Source of the DNA: CAYJNO01 sp964371715 | Lineage (GTDB): Bacteria > Bacillota_I > Bacilli_A > Erysipelotrichales > Erysipelotrichaceae | NCBI GenBank assembly: GCA_964371715.1 | Contig: CAYJNO010000020.1 | Span: forward strand, 1-34,835 | Direction: 5' to 3' | DNA: 34,835 bases | Part shown: piece after piece, positions 24,090 through 31,967 of the stretch | Layout of the letters: every line of letters begins with the position of its first letter | Numbering within the stretch: position 1 is the stretch's first letter | The notes under the pieces: model-generated | What the model was told of the DNA's origin: nothing | What the model saw: only the letters and a program-made list of their open reading frames with translations | Database searches by the model: none | Translations under genes and position numbers: made by a program

Positions 24090-25232
24090 ATGATTATACA
24101 AAGTAAAAAAGTATGGCTTAGTGGGCAATTTGTACCAGCTCAATTAGAGATTATTGATGGAAAAATAGTTAATGTACTTGAATATAACAAAAAAAATGTT
24201 GATAAAGATTATGAAACTAAAAGAATAGTTCCAGGATTTATTGATATTCATACACATGGTGCATATGGCTTTGATACTAATGATGCAATTGAAAACGGAT
24301 TAAAAAAATGGATTAAAGATATCACAAATGAAGGGGTAACAACAATACTTCCTACCACAATAACACAAACTGAAGAAGTTTTAACTAAGGCATTAAGAAA
24401 TGTTGCAGCAGTTAAGAAAGAAAATATTGAAGGGGCAGAAATTTTAGGTATCCACTTTGAAGGACCATATCTTGATTTAGTTTATAAAGGTGCTCAACCA
24501 GAAGAATGTATTGTAAAAGCTAGTGTTGAACAATTTAAAAGATATGAAGAAGCAAGTGATAATTTAATTAAATTGATTACTATGGCATGTGAACATGATG
24601 AAAATTTTGAATTAACAAAATATTGTGCTGAAAAAGGTATTGCAGTTTCAATGGGTCATAGTTCAAGTACATATCATCAAGCAATTATGGCTGTAGCAAA
24701 TGGTGCTAAATCTATGACACATGTTTATAATGGGATGACACCATTTAATCATCGTGAAAATGGATTAGTAGGTGCAGCATTTAGATTAGATGATGTATAT
24801 GCTGAAGTAATTTGTGATGGTAATCACTCTACATTAGCTGCTTTAAATATCTTATTTAAGACAAAAGGAAAAAACCATATAATTATGGTGACAGATGCCT
24901 TAATGGCAAAAGGATCACCAGCTGGAACTAAATTTTTATTTGGTGGACATGAAATTGAGATTTATGATGATGGATCAGCACATTTAACTGAAGGAAAAAA
25001 ATCATTGGCAGGAAGTACATTAAAAATGAATGATGGATTAAAACTTTTAGTTGAAGATGCTTTAGTACCGTTTGAGTACGCTTTAAATTCATGTACAATT
25101 AATCCAGCTAGAATGTTAAATGTTGGACACTATAAAGGTTTATTACATGCAGGATATGATGCAGATATAGTTGTTTTAGACGATAATTATGCAGTTTTAC
25201 AAACTTATTGTAAGGGTAAATCAATGCTTTAA
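24090..25232 (+). CDS. nagA: N-acetylglucosamine-6-phosphate deacetylase
   Basis: Converts GlcNAc-6-P to GlcN-6-P plus acetate, feeding amino-sugar catabolism or cell-wall recycling. 380 aa from the ATG at 24090, chosen because AGGAG lies 8 nt upstream; the ATG at 24048 lies before the likely -10. Metal and catalytic motifs are visible: H54-T-H56-G in GFIDIHTHGAYGFDT, HFEGPYL (metal Glu), MGHSSSTY, THVYNGMTPFNHRENGLVG, and catalytic D269 in VTDALMAKG. The C-terminus closes the small beta domain (LLHAGYDADIVVLDDN). No nagB or PTS gene is adjacent. A strong terminator follows, so it is monocistronic. Confidence 0.95.
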   Translation: MIIQSKKVWLSGQFVPAQLEIIDGKIVNVLEYNKKNVDKDYETKRIVPGFIDIHTHGAYGFDTNDAIENGLKKWIKDITNEGVTTILPTTITQTEEVLTKALRNVAAVKKENIEGAEILGIHFEGPYLDLVYKGAQPEECIVKASVEQFKRYEEASDNLIKLITMACEHDENFELTKYCAEKGIAVSMGHSSSTYHQAIMAVANGAKSMTHVYNGMTPFNHRENGLVGAAFRLDDVYAEVICDGNHSTLAALNILFKTKGKNHIIMVTDALMAKGSPAGTKFLFGGHEIEIYDDGSAHLTEGKKSLAGSTLKMNDGLKLLVEDALVPFEYALNSCTINPARMLNVGHYKGLLHAGYDADIVVLDDNYAVLQTYCKGKSML

Positions 25233-25258
25233 CACTTTCTAAAGAAAGTGTTTTTTTT
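25231..25258 (+). terminator. Terminator after nagA
   Basis: AACACTTTC (25231-25239) pairs with GAAAGTGTT (25244-25252) around TAAA, followed by T8. The stem begins inside the nagA stop codon. Confidence 0.93.
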
Positions 25259-25311
25259 AATTTACTACAATAATTAAATTTTACTTAGTATGAAAAGCGG
25301 CTAAAATATAG

Positions 25312-25317
25312 TATAAT
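25312..25317 (+). promoter_or_regulatory. -10 box of the dnaD operon promoter
   Basis: TATAAT 24 nt before the dnaD ATG, just after the nagA terminator. The -35 at 17-nt spacing is TATGAA, a poor match. AAAGGAG follows as ribosome site. Confidence 0.5.
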
Positions 25318-25340
25318 TTTATAGCGTAAAAGGAGAAAAT

Positions 25341-25856
25341 ATGAAATGGTATGAACAACGATTTGTAAATCGTAGAGATTGGATAATTGAACATTATGAA
25401 TATTTCAATTTTCTGCCAGAAGAGGGTTTAATAATTATGGCAATTGATTTTTTAAACTCAAATCAGATGGAAATTTCATATGATTTATTAGCTAAAAAAA
25501 CAAATTTAAAACCGGCTGCGATAGATAATACTTTAAGTAGTCTTGCTAGTAAAGGTTTATTAATAATAAAGACAAATAGTAAAGGTATAAGTTTTGATTT
25601 ATCGCCATTGTTTGAAAATGATATCAGTAATAAAGTTGCTGTTTTAAATGATAATATCTTTAAAATATTTGAAGAACAATTTGGTAGATTATTAAGAAGA
25701 GATGAAATAGAAAAATTAAATGATTTGATAAGAAAGTATAATGAAAAAAATATTATTGTTGCTTTGAAAAAATCAATTATTTACGGTAAAATAAGTATGG
25801 CATATATAGAGACAATATTAAGGACAGATAAAGAAAATGAAAATGAATCCAATTGA
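25341..25856 (+). CDS. dnaD: DnaD-family replication initiation protein
   Basis: 171 aa. The N-terminal winged-helix domain (about 20-75: LPEEGLIIMAIDFLNSNQMEISYDLLAKKTNLKPAAIDNTLSSLASKGLLII) is the DnaD oligomerisation domain. The C-terminal DnaB_2/DnaD domain (about 100-160) has IFKIFEEQFGRLLRRDEIEKL and the IIVALKKSIIYGKISMAYIETIL stretch that replaces the YxxxIL motif. DnaD helps load the replicative helicase at oriC and at restart sites in Firmicutes. It is shorter than the 232 aa of B. subtilis DnaD because of a clipped tail. Placement directly before nth is the conserved dnaD-nth order. It overlaps nth by 20 bp. Confidence 0.9.
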   Translation: MKWYEQRFVNRRDWIIEHYEYFNFLPEEGLIIMAIDFLNSNQMEISYDLLAKKTNLKPAAIDNTLSSLASKGLLIIKTNSKGISFDLSPLFENDISNKVAVLNDNIFKIFEEQFGRLLRRDEIEKLNDLIRKYNEKNIIVALKKSIIYGKISMAYIETILRTDKENENESN

Positions 25857-26478
25857 TAAATTAGCTGTTATTGAAGATATGTTTCCAAATGCTAAATGTG
25901 AACTAAATCATGAAACTCCATTTCAATTAGCAGTAGCGGTTGCACTTAGTGCTCAAACAACAGATGTTAGAGTTAATATTGTAACTAAAGAATTATTTGG
26001 TAAATACCCAGATGCAAAGGCTTTTAATGAGTTAAGTTTAGATGTTATTAAACAAGAAATAAAAAGTATAGGCTTATATCATAATAAGGCTAAAAATTTA
26101 AAGGAAATGGCAAAGCAGGTAGTAGAATTACATGATAATATACTTCCAAGTGATCGTGAGTCACTAGAGAAACTTGCAGGTATAGGACGTAAAAGTGCTA
26201 ATGTTATTTTATCAGAGTGTTTCAATGTTCCCGCAATTGCAGTAGATACGCATGTCGAAAGAGTTTCAAAAAGGATAAAGTTAGTTCCAAAAACCAAAAA
26301 TGTCTTGGAAGTTGAAAAAATTTTGATGAGAAAAATTCCAAAAGATAAATGGATTCAAGCTCATCATTTACTTATATTTTGGGGTCGATATCAATGTATG
26401 AGTAAAAATCCAAACTGTAATAATTGTCCATTAATCACAGAATGTTGTTACAAAGATAGACTTAGATTGGAAAAATAA
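25837..26478 (+). CDS. nth: Endonuclease III (base-excision DNA glycosylase/AP lyase)
   Basis: 213 aa. Removes oxidised pyrimidines and cleaves the resulting abasic site. The helix-hairpin-helix is LEKLAGIGRKSANVIL with catalytic Lys119, and the catalytic Asp is D137 in AVDTHVERVSKRI; the 18-residue spacing equals that of E. coli K120/D138. The C-terminal 4Fe-4S loop is C-x6-C-x2-C-x5-C (CMSKNPNCNNCPLITEC). VALSAQTTD is the usual N-terminal helix. The start at 25837 or at the ATG two codons later are both possible; both lie inside dnaD, so translation is coupled. Confidence 0.96.
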   Translation: MKMNPIDKLAVIEDMFPNAKCELNHETPFQLAVAVALSAQTTDVRVNIVTKELFGKYPDAKAFNELSLDVIKQEIKSIGLYHNKAKNLKEMAKQVVELHDNILPSDRESLEKLAGIGRKSANVILSECFNVPAIAVDTHVERVSKRIKLVPKTKNVLEVEKILMRKIPKDKWIQAHHLLIFWGRYQCMSKNPNCNNCPLITECCYKDRLRLEK

Positions 26479-26480
26479 AT

Positions 26481-26837
26481 ATGAATAAAATTGGTGATAT
26501 TGTAGAAGGCAGAGTTACAGGTATTAAACCATATGGTGCCTTTATATCATTTGATAATGATATAGTAGGTTTATTGCATATTTCTGAAATTAGTGAAAAT
26601 TATGTAAAAAATATTAACTCTGTTATAAAGTTTAATGAATTAATTAAAATAAAAATTATTGATATAGATAATGAAAATAAACAGTATAAATTATCTTTAA
26701 AAGCAATAAAAAGTAAATCGACAAGAAAATTTAAAAAAAATAAAAATTATGGAAGTATACCAGAAATTAAAGTAGGATTTAAATCGTTGGAAGACAATTT
26801 AGATAAATGGATCAAGGAGGCTAGAAAGAATGATTAA
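26481..26837 (+). CDS. S1-domain RNA-binding protein (YugI/CvfD/GSP13-like)
   Basis: 118 aa. One S1 domain occupies residues about 4-72: GDIVEGRVTGIKPYGAFISFDNDIVGLLHISEISENYV is the canonical S1 start, and YKLSLKAIK its last strand. A short basic tail (STRKFKKNKNYG) follows and may bind RNA. Proteins of this size in Firmicutes (general stress protein 13, YugI, CvfD) associate with ribosomes and adjust translation. It is 2 bp after nth and overlaps pgi by 8 bp. No AGGAGG site is visible before its ATG, so coupling to nth is likely. Confidence 0.85.
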   Translation: MNKIGDIVEGRVTGIKPYGAFISFDNDIVGLLHISEISENYVKNINSVIKFNELIKIKIIDIDNENKQYKLSLKAIKSKSTRKFKKNKNYGSIPEIKVGFKSLEDNLDKWIKEARKND

Positions 26838-28104
26838 AATTGATTTAAGTAACGCACTATTAGAGAAAGATGTAAATTCTTACCAAGATATTATTAATGA
26901 TCTTGATAAAAAACTAAATGACAAAAGCTACTTAGGTAATGATTACCTTGGGTGGTTAACATTGCCAAATGATTATGACAAAGATGAATTTAAAAGAATC
27001 ATTGAATTAAGTAATAAAATCAAAGATGATGTTGAAGTTTTATTAGTTTGTGGTATTGGAGGATCATACTTAGGGGCAAGAGCGGCCATAGAAATGATTA
27101 AAGGGCTATATCCAAATACAAATAAAGAAGTTATTTTTATTGGTAATACATTCTCATCGACATATTTTATGCAAGTTGAAGAATATATTAAAGATAAAAG
27201 TGTGTATTTAAATGTAATCTCAAAATCAGGTACAACAACAGAAACTGCTTTAGCATTTAGAATGTTAAAACAAAATATCGAAGAGAGATATGGTAAAGAA
27301 GAAGCGAAAAATCGTATTATTGTTACTACGGATAAAGCTCGTGGTACTTTAAAACAATTAGCGGTTCAAGAAGGATATGAAACGTTTGTAATCCCTGATG
27401 ATGTTGGCGGAAGATTTTCAGTGTTAACAGCTGTAGGGCTTGTACCATTAGCGTTAATGGATATTAATATCGAGGAAGTAATGAGTGGGTTTAAGCAAGC
27501 TTACGATGATTTATTAGTAGCTGATATTAGTAAAAACCCAGCATATCAATATGCAATTGTTAGAAGAATCTTAGAAGAACAAGGTAAAACTGCTGAAATG
27601 CTAGTTACTTATGATCTAAGTATGACAATGGTTAGCGAATGGTGGAAACAGTTATTTGGGGAATCTGAAGGTAAAAATGGAAAAGGATTATTACCAACTA
27701 GTGGAACATTCTCAACAGATTTACATTCATTAGGACAATTTGTTCAAGATGGAAATAAGATTTTATTTGAAACTTTATTATTAGTTAAAAATCCTATGTT
27801 AGATAAATCATTCCCAAGTGATGAACAAAATTTAGATAATATGAACTACTTAGCTGGTAAGTCATTAGACTGGGTTAACAAGATGGCTGAAAAAGGAACT
27901 TTAGAAGCACATGTTGTTACAGGTAAAGTACCTAATGTTATTATTGAATTAGAAGACACATCAGCAAAAACATTTGGATATATGTGTTACTTCTTCTTTA
28001 AAGCATGTGCAATGTCTGTATATATGTTAAATGAAAATCCATTTGACCAACCTGGTGTTGAAGTATATAAAGCTAACATGTTTAAACTACTTGGTAAAAA
28101 ATAA
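26830..28104 (+). CDS. pgi: Glucose-6-phosphate isomerase
   Basis: Interconverts glucose-6-P and fructose-6-P in glycolysis. 424 aa, the short Gram-positive type (B. subtilis enzyme about 450). Sugar-phosphate isomerase motifs are VCGIGGSYLGARAAIEM, the phosphate loop SKSGTTTETALAF, DDVGGRFSVLTAVGLVPLA with the catalytic region, and EWWKQLFGESEGKNGKGLLPTSGTFSTDLHSLGQF with catalytic Glu and His. The C-terminal Lys is in EVYKANMFKLLG. AAGGAGG lies 10 nt upstream inside the S1 gene. The pairing of an S1 protein gene with pgi recalls the yug region of B. subtilis. A terminator follows. Confidence 0.97.
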   Translation: MIKIDLSNALLEKDVNSYQDIINDLDKKLNDKSYLGNDYLGWLTLPNDYDKDEFKRIIELSNKIKDDVEVLLVCGIGGSYLGARAAIEMIKGLYPNTNKEVIFIGNTFSSTYFMQVEEYIKDKSVYLNVISKSGTTTETALAFRMLKQNIEERYGKEEAKNRIIVTTDKARGTLKQLAVQEGYETFVIPDDVGGRFSVLTAVGLVPLALMDINIEEVMSGFKQAYDDLLVADISKNPAYQYAIVRRILEEQGKTAEMLVTYDLSMTMVSEWWKQLFGESEGKNGKGLLPTSGTFSTDLHSLGQFVQDGNKILFETLLLVKNPMLDKSFPSDEQNLDNMNYLAGKSLDWVNKMAEKGTLEAHVVTGKVPNVIIELEDTSAKTFGYMCYFFFKACAMSVYMLNENPFDQPGVEVYKANMFKLLGKK

Positions 28105-28115
28105 TCAAGAAATAT

Positions 28116-28147
28116 AATATTATCCATTCTGTGGATAATATTTTTTT
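28116..28147 (+). terminator. Terminator after pgi
   Basis: Arms 28116-28126 and 28132-28142 (core TTATCCA/TGGATAA) form an 11-bp stem with a 5-nt loop, followed by T7. It ends the dnaD-nth-S1-pgi operon. Confidence 0.9.
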
Positions 28148-28179
28148 ATATAAAATATAACAAAAGAGTAAAAAAAAGC

Positions 28180-28207
28180 TTGTAATTACAAATAGATATG
28201 TTAATAT
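28180..28207 (+). promoter_or_regulatory. Promoter of the HD-domain gene
   Basis: TTGTAA (28180-28185), 16-nt spacer ending in TGT, TAATAT (28202-28207): an extended -10 promoter. Transcription would start near 28214. Confidence 0.6.
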
Positions 28208-28216
28208 ATGCATGTT

Positions 28217-28244
28217 ACACTACTGTGATATATATATGTAGTGT
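28217..28244 (+). promoter_or_regulatory. 5' leader hairpin of the HD-domain gene
   Basis: ACACTAC (28217-28223) pairs exactly with GTAGTGT (28238-28244) around a 14-nt AT-repeat loop. It begins within a few bases of the predicted transcript start and ends right before the GAGGAG ribosome site. It may stabilise the mRNA 5' end or gate ribosome access. There is no U-tract, so it is not a terminator. Confidence 0.5.
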
Positions 28245-28258
28245 TGAGGAGATAGTAT

Positions 28259-28744
28259 ATGAGTCATCAAGAATATGGAAAAAAATTATTAAGTGAATTA
28301 CATTGTGTTGTTCCTTTAACAACTATGCAAGAACACATACATCATGGGGATACTAATACGTATGAACACTGCTTGTATGTGGTTTCAATGTCTTTAAGGT
28401 TTGCAGATTTACTACCAATTAAAATAGATACAAAAGCATTAGTACATGGCGCAATGCTACATGATTTTTTTGGGTATGATTGGAGACAATATAAAAAAGA
28501 TAAATTAGGTAATCATGGATTAGAACATCCATTTACTAGTGTTAAAAGAGCTAGTAGATATATTGAACTTTGTCAAAAGAGTCAAAATATTATTGAAGCA
28601 CATATGTGGCCAGAAAATTTATTTGTATTGCCAAAGAGTACAGAAGCTTGGATTGTATGTATAACAGACAAGATATGTGCGATTAAAGAGACTTTTGGGT
28701 TAGTAAAGAACTTAAAAGCTAAACAAATTGAATTTAATGATTAA
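28259..28744 (+). CDS. HD-domain phosphohydrolase-like protein
   Basis: 161 aa, a single HD domain. The metal ligands appear in order: H37 (TYEHCLYVV), H68-D69 (VHGAMLHDFFGYDW) and D137 (CITDKICA), with HGLEHPF between them giving extra histidines. Small HD proteins of this type hydrolyse nucleotides or phosphomonoesters; the substrate cannot be told. GAGGAG precedes the ATG by about 7 nt. It is a monocistronic unit with its own promoter, leader hairpin and terminator. Confidence 0.85.
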   Translation: MSHQEYGKKLLSELHCVVPLTTMQEHIHHGDTNTYEHCLYVVSMSLRFADLLPIKIDTKALVHGAMLHDFFGYDWRQYKKDKLGNHGLEHPFTSVKRASRYIELCQKSQNIIEAHMWPENLFVLPKSTEAWIVCITDKICAIKETFGLVKNLKAKQIEFND

Positions 28745-28771
28745 ACAACAGTACAACTGTTGTTTTTTTTT
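28743..28771 (+). terminator. Terminator after the HD-domain gene
   Basis: AAACAACAGT (28743-28752) pairs with ACTGTTGTTT (28756-28765) around a 3-nt loop, running into T9. The stem overlaps the stop codon. Confidence 0.92.
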
Positions 28772-28813
28772 GTATTTTCATGAAAATATTTTCTTTTTTT
28801 GTAATTTTTAAAA

Positions 28814-28828
28814 ATATTTCAGAAAATA
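28814..28828 (+). promoter_or_regulatory. Candidate CodY box upstream of livJ
   Basis: ATATTTCAGAAAATA matches 12 of 15 positions of the CodY consensus AATTTTCWGAAAATT, with the central TTTCAGAAAAT intact. It ends 2 nt before the livJ -35 box. CodY senses branched-chain amino acids and GTP and commonly represses such transporters. The AT-rich background raises the chance of a fortuitous match. Confidence 0.5.
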
Positions 28829-28830
28829 TA

Positions 28831-28859
28831 TTGAAATCATTTTCATTAGTATATATAAT
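28831..28859 (+). promoter_or_regulatory. livJ operon promoter
   Basis: TTGAAA (28831-28836), 17-nt spacer, TATAAT (28854-28859). A strong SigA-type promoter; the leader is about 40 nt and ends with GGGAGA before the ATG. Confidence 0.85.
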
Positions 28860-28904
28860 TATACATATAAGTTAGAAATAACTATAAAAAAAGGGAGAAA
28901 TTAT

Positions 28905-30059
28905 ATGAAATTTGTGAAAACTTTATTAGCTTTAAGTATGGTATTTACACTAGTAGGTTGCTCGAGTACTGAGGAAGAAACAAGCACTGCTAGTGGTGCA
29001 GCAAAAATTGGACTTCATTATGAATTATCAGGTGAAGTTGCAGATTATGGTCAAGTTGAACTAAATGGTTCTAATTTAGCTATTAAACAAGCAAATGAAG
29101 CTTTAGGGAAAGAAGCATTTGTTGGTGTTGAATATGATAATAAATCTGATACAACAGAAGCAGTTACTTTAGCAAATAAGTTAGTCAATGATGGAGTAGT
29201 AGGGGTTATTGGTCCTGCAACATCTGGTGCAAGTGCTGCAACTTATCAAATTCTAAATGATGCAAGTATCTTTACAATCTCACCATCTGCTACAGCTAAT
29301 GGACAAACATTAGATACAAATGGAAATGTATATGATTATGTATATCGTGTATGTTTTGAAGATTCATATCAAGGAGCAGCGATGGCTCAATACGCTTACG
29401 ATGATCTTAAAGCTACTACAGCTGTAATTTATTCAGATTCTGAAACAGATTACGCAAAAGGTTTAACAGATGCATTTAAAGCTCAATTTGAAAAATTAGG
29501 AGGAACTGTAGTTTCAGTTGAAAACTATATTGCAGGAGATACAGAATTCTCTTCTGTGTTAACTAAGTTATCTCAAGAAGATTTTGATGTAATGTATGTT
29601 CCTGGTTACTATAATGAAGCAGGGTTAATTATTAAACAAGCACGTGAACTTGGTTTAGATCAACCTATTATTGGACCAGATGGTTTTGACTCTACATCAC
29701 TTGCTGATTTAGCAGGTGCAACAAATTTAAATAATGTTTACTTTACAACTGCATATACAACTGTAGGTGCTAATGATGCCTTATTAAAATTTATTGATGA
29801 TTACAAAGCTGAATATGGTGAAGAACCAAATATGTTTGCAGCCCTAGCATATGATGCAACAAATCTATTAATTGAAGCTGTAAATACAGCAGGATCAACA
29901 GATACTGCTGCAGTTAAAACGGTTATCGATGATATTAATTTTGAAGGAGTTACAGGAAGTTTCTCATTTGATGATACTCATACTCCAATTAAAACAGTAT
30001 TAGTAGTTGAACTTGTAGATGGTGTACAAACAAACGCTATTGAAGTAAGTCCAAAATAG
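28905..30059 (+). CDS. livJ: Branched-chain amino acid ABC transporter substrate-binding lipoprotein
   Basis: 384 aa. The lipoprotein signal MKFVKTLLALSMVFTLVGC (lipidated C19) places it on the outer face of the membrane. The Ser/Thr/Glu-rich linker is followed by the two-lobed periplasmic-binding-protein type I fold of LivJ: IGLHYELSGEVADYGQ, VVGVIGPATSGASAA, TISPSATANGQTLD, the lobe hinge and YDATNLLIEAV. In LivJ-type proteins the SGAS-like stretch and the ISPSAT stretch contact the ligand's alpha-amino and carboxyl groups. Leu, Ile and Val are the likely ligands from operon context, but other amino acids or amides are possible. First gene of the liv operon. Confidence 0.93.
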   Translation: MKFVKTLLALSMVFTLVGCSSTEEETSTASGAAKIGLHYELSGEVADYGQVELNGSNLAIKQANEALGKEAFVGVEYDNKSDTTEAVTLANKLVNDGVVGVIGPATSGASAATYQILNDASIFTISPSATANGQTLDTNGNVYDYVYRVCFEDSYQGAAMAQYAYDDLKATTAVIYSDSETDYAKGLTDAFKAQFEKLGGTVVSVENYIAGDTEFSSVLTKLSQEDFDVMYVPGYYNEAGLIIKQARELGLDQPIIGPDGFDSTSLADLAGATNLNNVYFTTAYTTVGANDALLKFIDDYKAEYGEEPNMFAALAYDATNLLIEAVNTAGSTDTAAVKTVIDDINFEGVTGSFSFDDTHTPIKTVLVVELVDGVQTNAIEVSPK

Positions 30060-30073
30060 ATTATAAATATGTT

Positions 30074-30100
30074 ATAGGAGAAAGTTAATCTTTCTCCTAT
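30074..30100 (+). promoter_or_regulatory. Intercistronic hairpin between livJ and livH
   Basis: ATAGGAGAAAG (30074-30084) and CTTTCTCCTAT (30090-30100) form a perfect 11-bp stem with a 5-nt loop. The following T-run is only two bases before TTG breaks it, so it should terminate partially at best. Such hairpins between a binding-protein gene and its permease genes protect the upstream mRNA and give excess binding protein. Confidence 0.7.
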
Positions 30101-30124
30101 TTGTAAGTATAGAGGGGTATTAGT

Positions 30125-31003
30125 ATGTCAGAATTTTTACAACAATTAATAAATGGTTTATCTTTAGGTAGTATATATGCCTTAATAGCTCTTGGTTATA
30201 CAATGGTTTATGGCATTATTAAATTAATAAATTTTGCACACGGTGAAATATATATGCTAGGTGCATTTACGGGATATATTGCAGTAGTGTATTTTCAGTT
30301 TAATTTTTTATTTGCATTAATATTTGCTATGTTAGTATGTGCTATATTAGGTGTTGCTATTGAAAAAATTGCTTATAAGCCACTAAGAAAAGCAACAAGA
30401 ATTGCATCATTAATTACTGCAATAGGAGTTAGCTACTTTTTACAAGCATCAACACAAAACATTATGGGAACAGGGGTTAAAACATTTCCTGAAGTTTTAG
30501 TTAATGAAGTATTTATGTTAGGAGAAGTAAGAGTTAGTTTACATCAAATACTAATTTTTTCAATTACAATAATTCTAATGTTACTTTTACAATATATTGT
30601 AAGATTTACAAAAGTTGGTCGTGCAATGCGTGCAGTTAGTGCTGATGTAGATGCTGCAAGATTAATGGGTATCGACGTAGATAGAACAATATCATATACA
30701 TTTGCAATAGGAAGTGCATTAGCAGGGGCCGCTGGTGTTTTAGTTGGAATTTATTATAATTCAATTAATCCACTTATGGGATTAGTTCCTGGTTTAAAAG
30801 CGTTTATTGCAGCTGTGTTTGGTGGTATTGGTATAATACCAGGTGCAATGTTTGGCGGATTTTTTATTGGAATAGTAGAAACTTTAGTTTCAGGATATGG
30901 ATCTTCATTATATCGTGATGCTGTTGTGTATTTAATTTTAATTATCGTATTAATTGTAAAACCTGCAGGTCTATTAGGTAAAAATACGAAGGAGAAAGTA
31001 TAG
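30125..31003 (+). CDS. livH: Branched-chain amino acid ABC transporter permease LivH
   Basis: 292 aa, about eight membrane helices. Family landmarks: FLQQLINGLSLGSIYALIALGYTMVYGIIKLINFAHGE at the N-terminus (LivH signature with NFAHG), GRAMRAVSADVDAARLMGIDVDRT as the cytoplasmic coupling loop to the ATPase, and GLKAFIAAVFGGIGIIPGAMFGGFFIG near the end. AGAGGGG precedes the ATG. It partners LivM as the two halves of the translocation pore. Separated from livJ by the hairpin above and from livM by one base. Confidence 0.94.
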   Translation: MSEFLQQLINGLSLGSIYALIALGYTMVYGIIKLINFAHGEIYMLGAFTGYIAVVYFQFNFLFALIFAMLVCAILGVAIEKIAYKPLRKATRIASLITAIGVSYFLQASTQNIMGTGVKTFPEVLVNEVFMLGEVRVSLHQILIFSITIILMLLLQYIVRFTKVGRAMRAVSADVDAARLMGIDVDRTISYTFAIGSALAGAAGVLVGIYYNSINPLMGLVPGLKAFIAAVFGGIGIIPGAMFGGFFIGIVETLVSGYGSSLYRDAVVYLILIIVLIVKPAGLLGKNTKEKV

Positions 31004-31004
31004 T

Positions 31005-31967
31005 ATGAAAAACTTATTCAGTAAAACAAATTTATGTTGGTTAGTTACAATAATACTATCATTTTTCTTAATTCAAATTTTAGTATCTGCCAACATTATT
31101 AATAATGTTGGTGTAACTGTTCTAATGACAATAGGTATAAATATTATCTTAGCAGTATCATTAAATTTAATAATTGGTATAACAGGTCAGTTTTCATTAG
31201 GTCATGCAGGGTTTATGGTTATTGGGGCATATGCAACAGGTGTTGTAATTACGCATTTTGAAGCAAGCTTACTAGGTGTGATTTTAGGGATGTTATTAGG
31301 TATGTTACTAAGTGGAATAGTATCATTTGTAGTTTCATTACCAATCTTGAGGTTAAAAGGTGATTATTTAGCAATTGCAACTTTAGGGTTTGGAGAAATT
31401 ATTAGAATTGTAATATTGAATATGGATATAACTAATGGTGCAGCAGGAATGATTTTACCAAAACTAATAGGTTGGGAATTTATATTTATTATGGTTGTTT
31501 TAGTTACAATTATTATCTTGAATTTCTCGATTAGTGCCAAGGGGAGAGCTTGTATATCAATTAGAGAAGATGAAATAGCAGCAGAAGCAATGGGTATTAA
31601 TACAACTAATTATAAAGTATTAGCTTTTGTAATAGGAGCTATTATGGCAAGTGTTGCTGGGGCTTTATATGCATCATCATTTTATGTTATAAAACCAGAT
31701 ATGTTTTCGTTTAGTAGATCAATAGATGTTTTAGTGTTAGTAGTATTTGGCGGAATGGGATCTTATACTGGATCATTTTTATCATCATTTATTATTAGTA
31801 TAATTAATGTAACTTTACAACAGTTTGCAGCATTTAGAACTATAATATATGGTGTGGCATTAGTTGTGATAATGATCTTTAAACCTAGTGGAATACTTGG
31901 AAAAAAAGAGTTTAGTTTTACTAAGATTTTTTCTTATCTAAGTAAGAAAAAGGAGGCTAAGGTATGA
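31005..31967 (+). CDS. livM: Branched-chain amino acid ABC transporter permease LivM
   Basis: 320 aa, about nine membrane helices. LivM marks: NIILAVSLNLIIGITGQFSLGHAGFMVIGAYA, LRLKGDYLAIATLGFGEIIRIV, and the coupling loop AKGRACISIREDEIAAEAMGINTTNYKVLAF, then VLVVFGGMGSYTGSF. AAGGAGA precedes the ATG. The 3' end overlaps livG by 4 bp (ATGA). Forms the pore with LivH. Confidence 0.94.
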   Translation: MKNLFSKTNLCWLVTIILSFFLIQILVSANIINNVGVTVLMTIGINIILAVSLNLIIGITGQFSLGHAGFMVIGAYATGVVITHFEASLLGVILGMLLGMLLSGIVSFVVSLPILRLKGDYLAIATLGFGEIIRIVILNMDITNGAAGMILPKLIGWEFIFIMVVLVTIIILNFSISAKGRACISIREDEIAAEAMGINTTNYKVLAFVIGAIMASVAGALYASSFYVIKPDMFSFSRSIDVLVLVVFGGMGSYTGSFLSSFIISIINVTLQQFAAFRTIIYGVALVVIMIFKPSGILGKKEFSFTKIFSYLSKKKEAKV

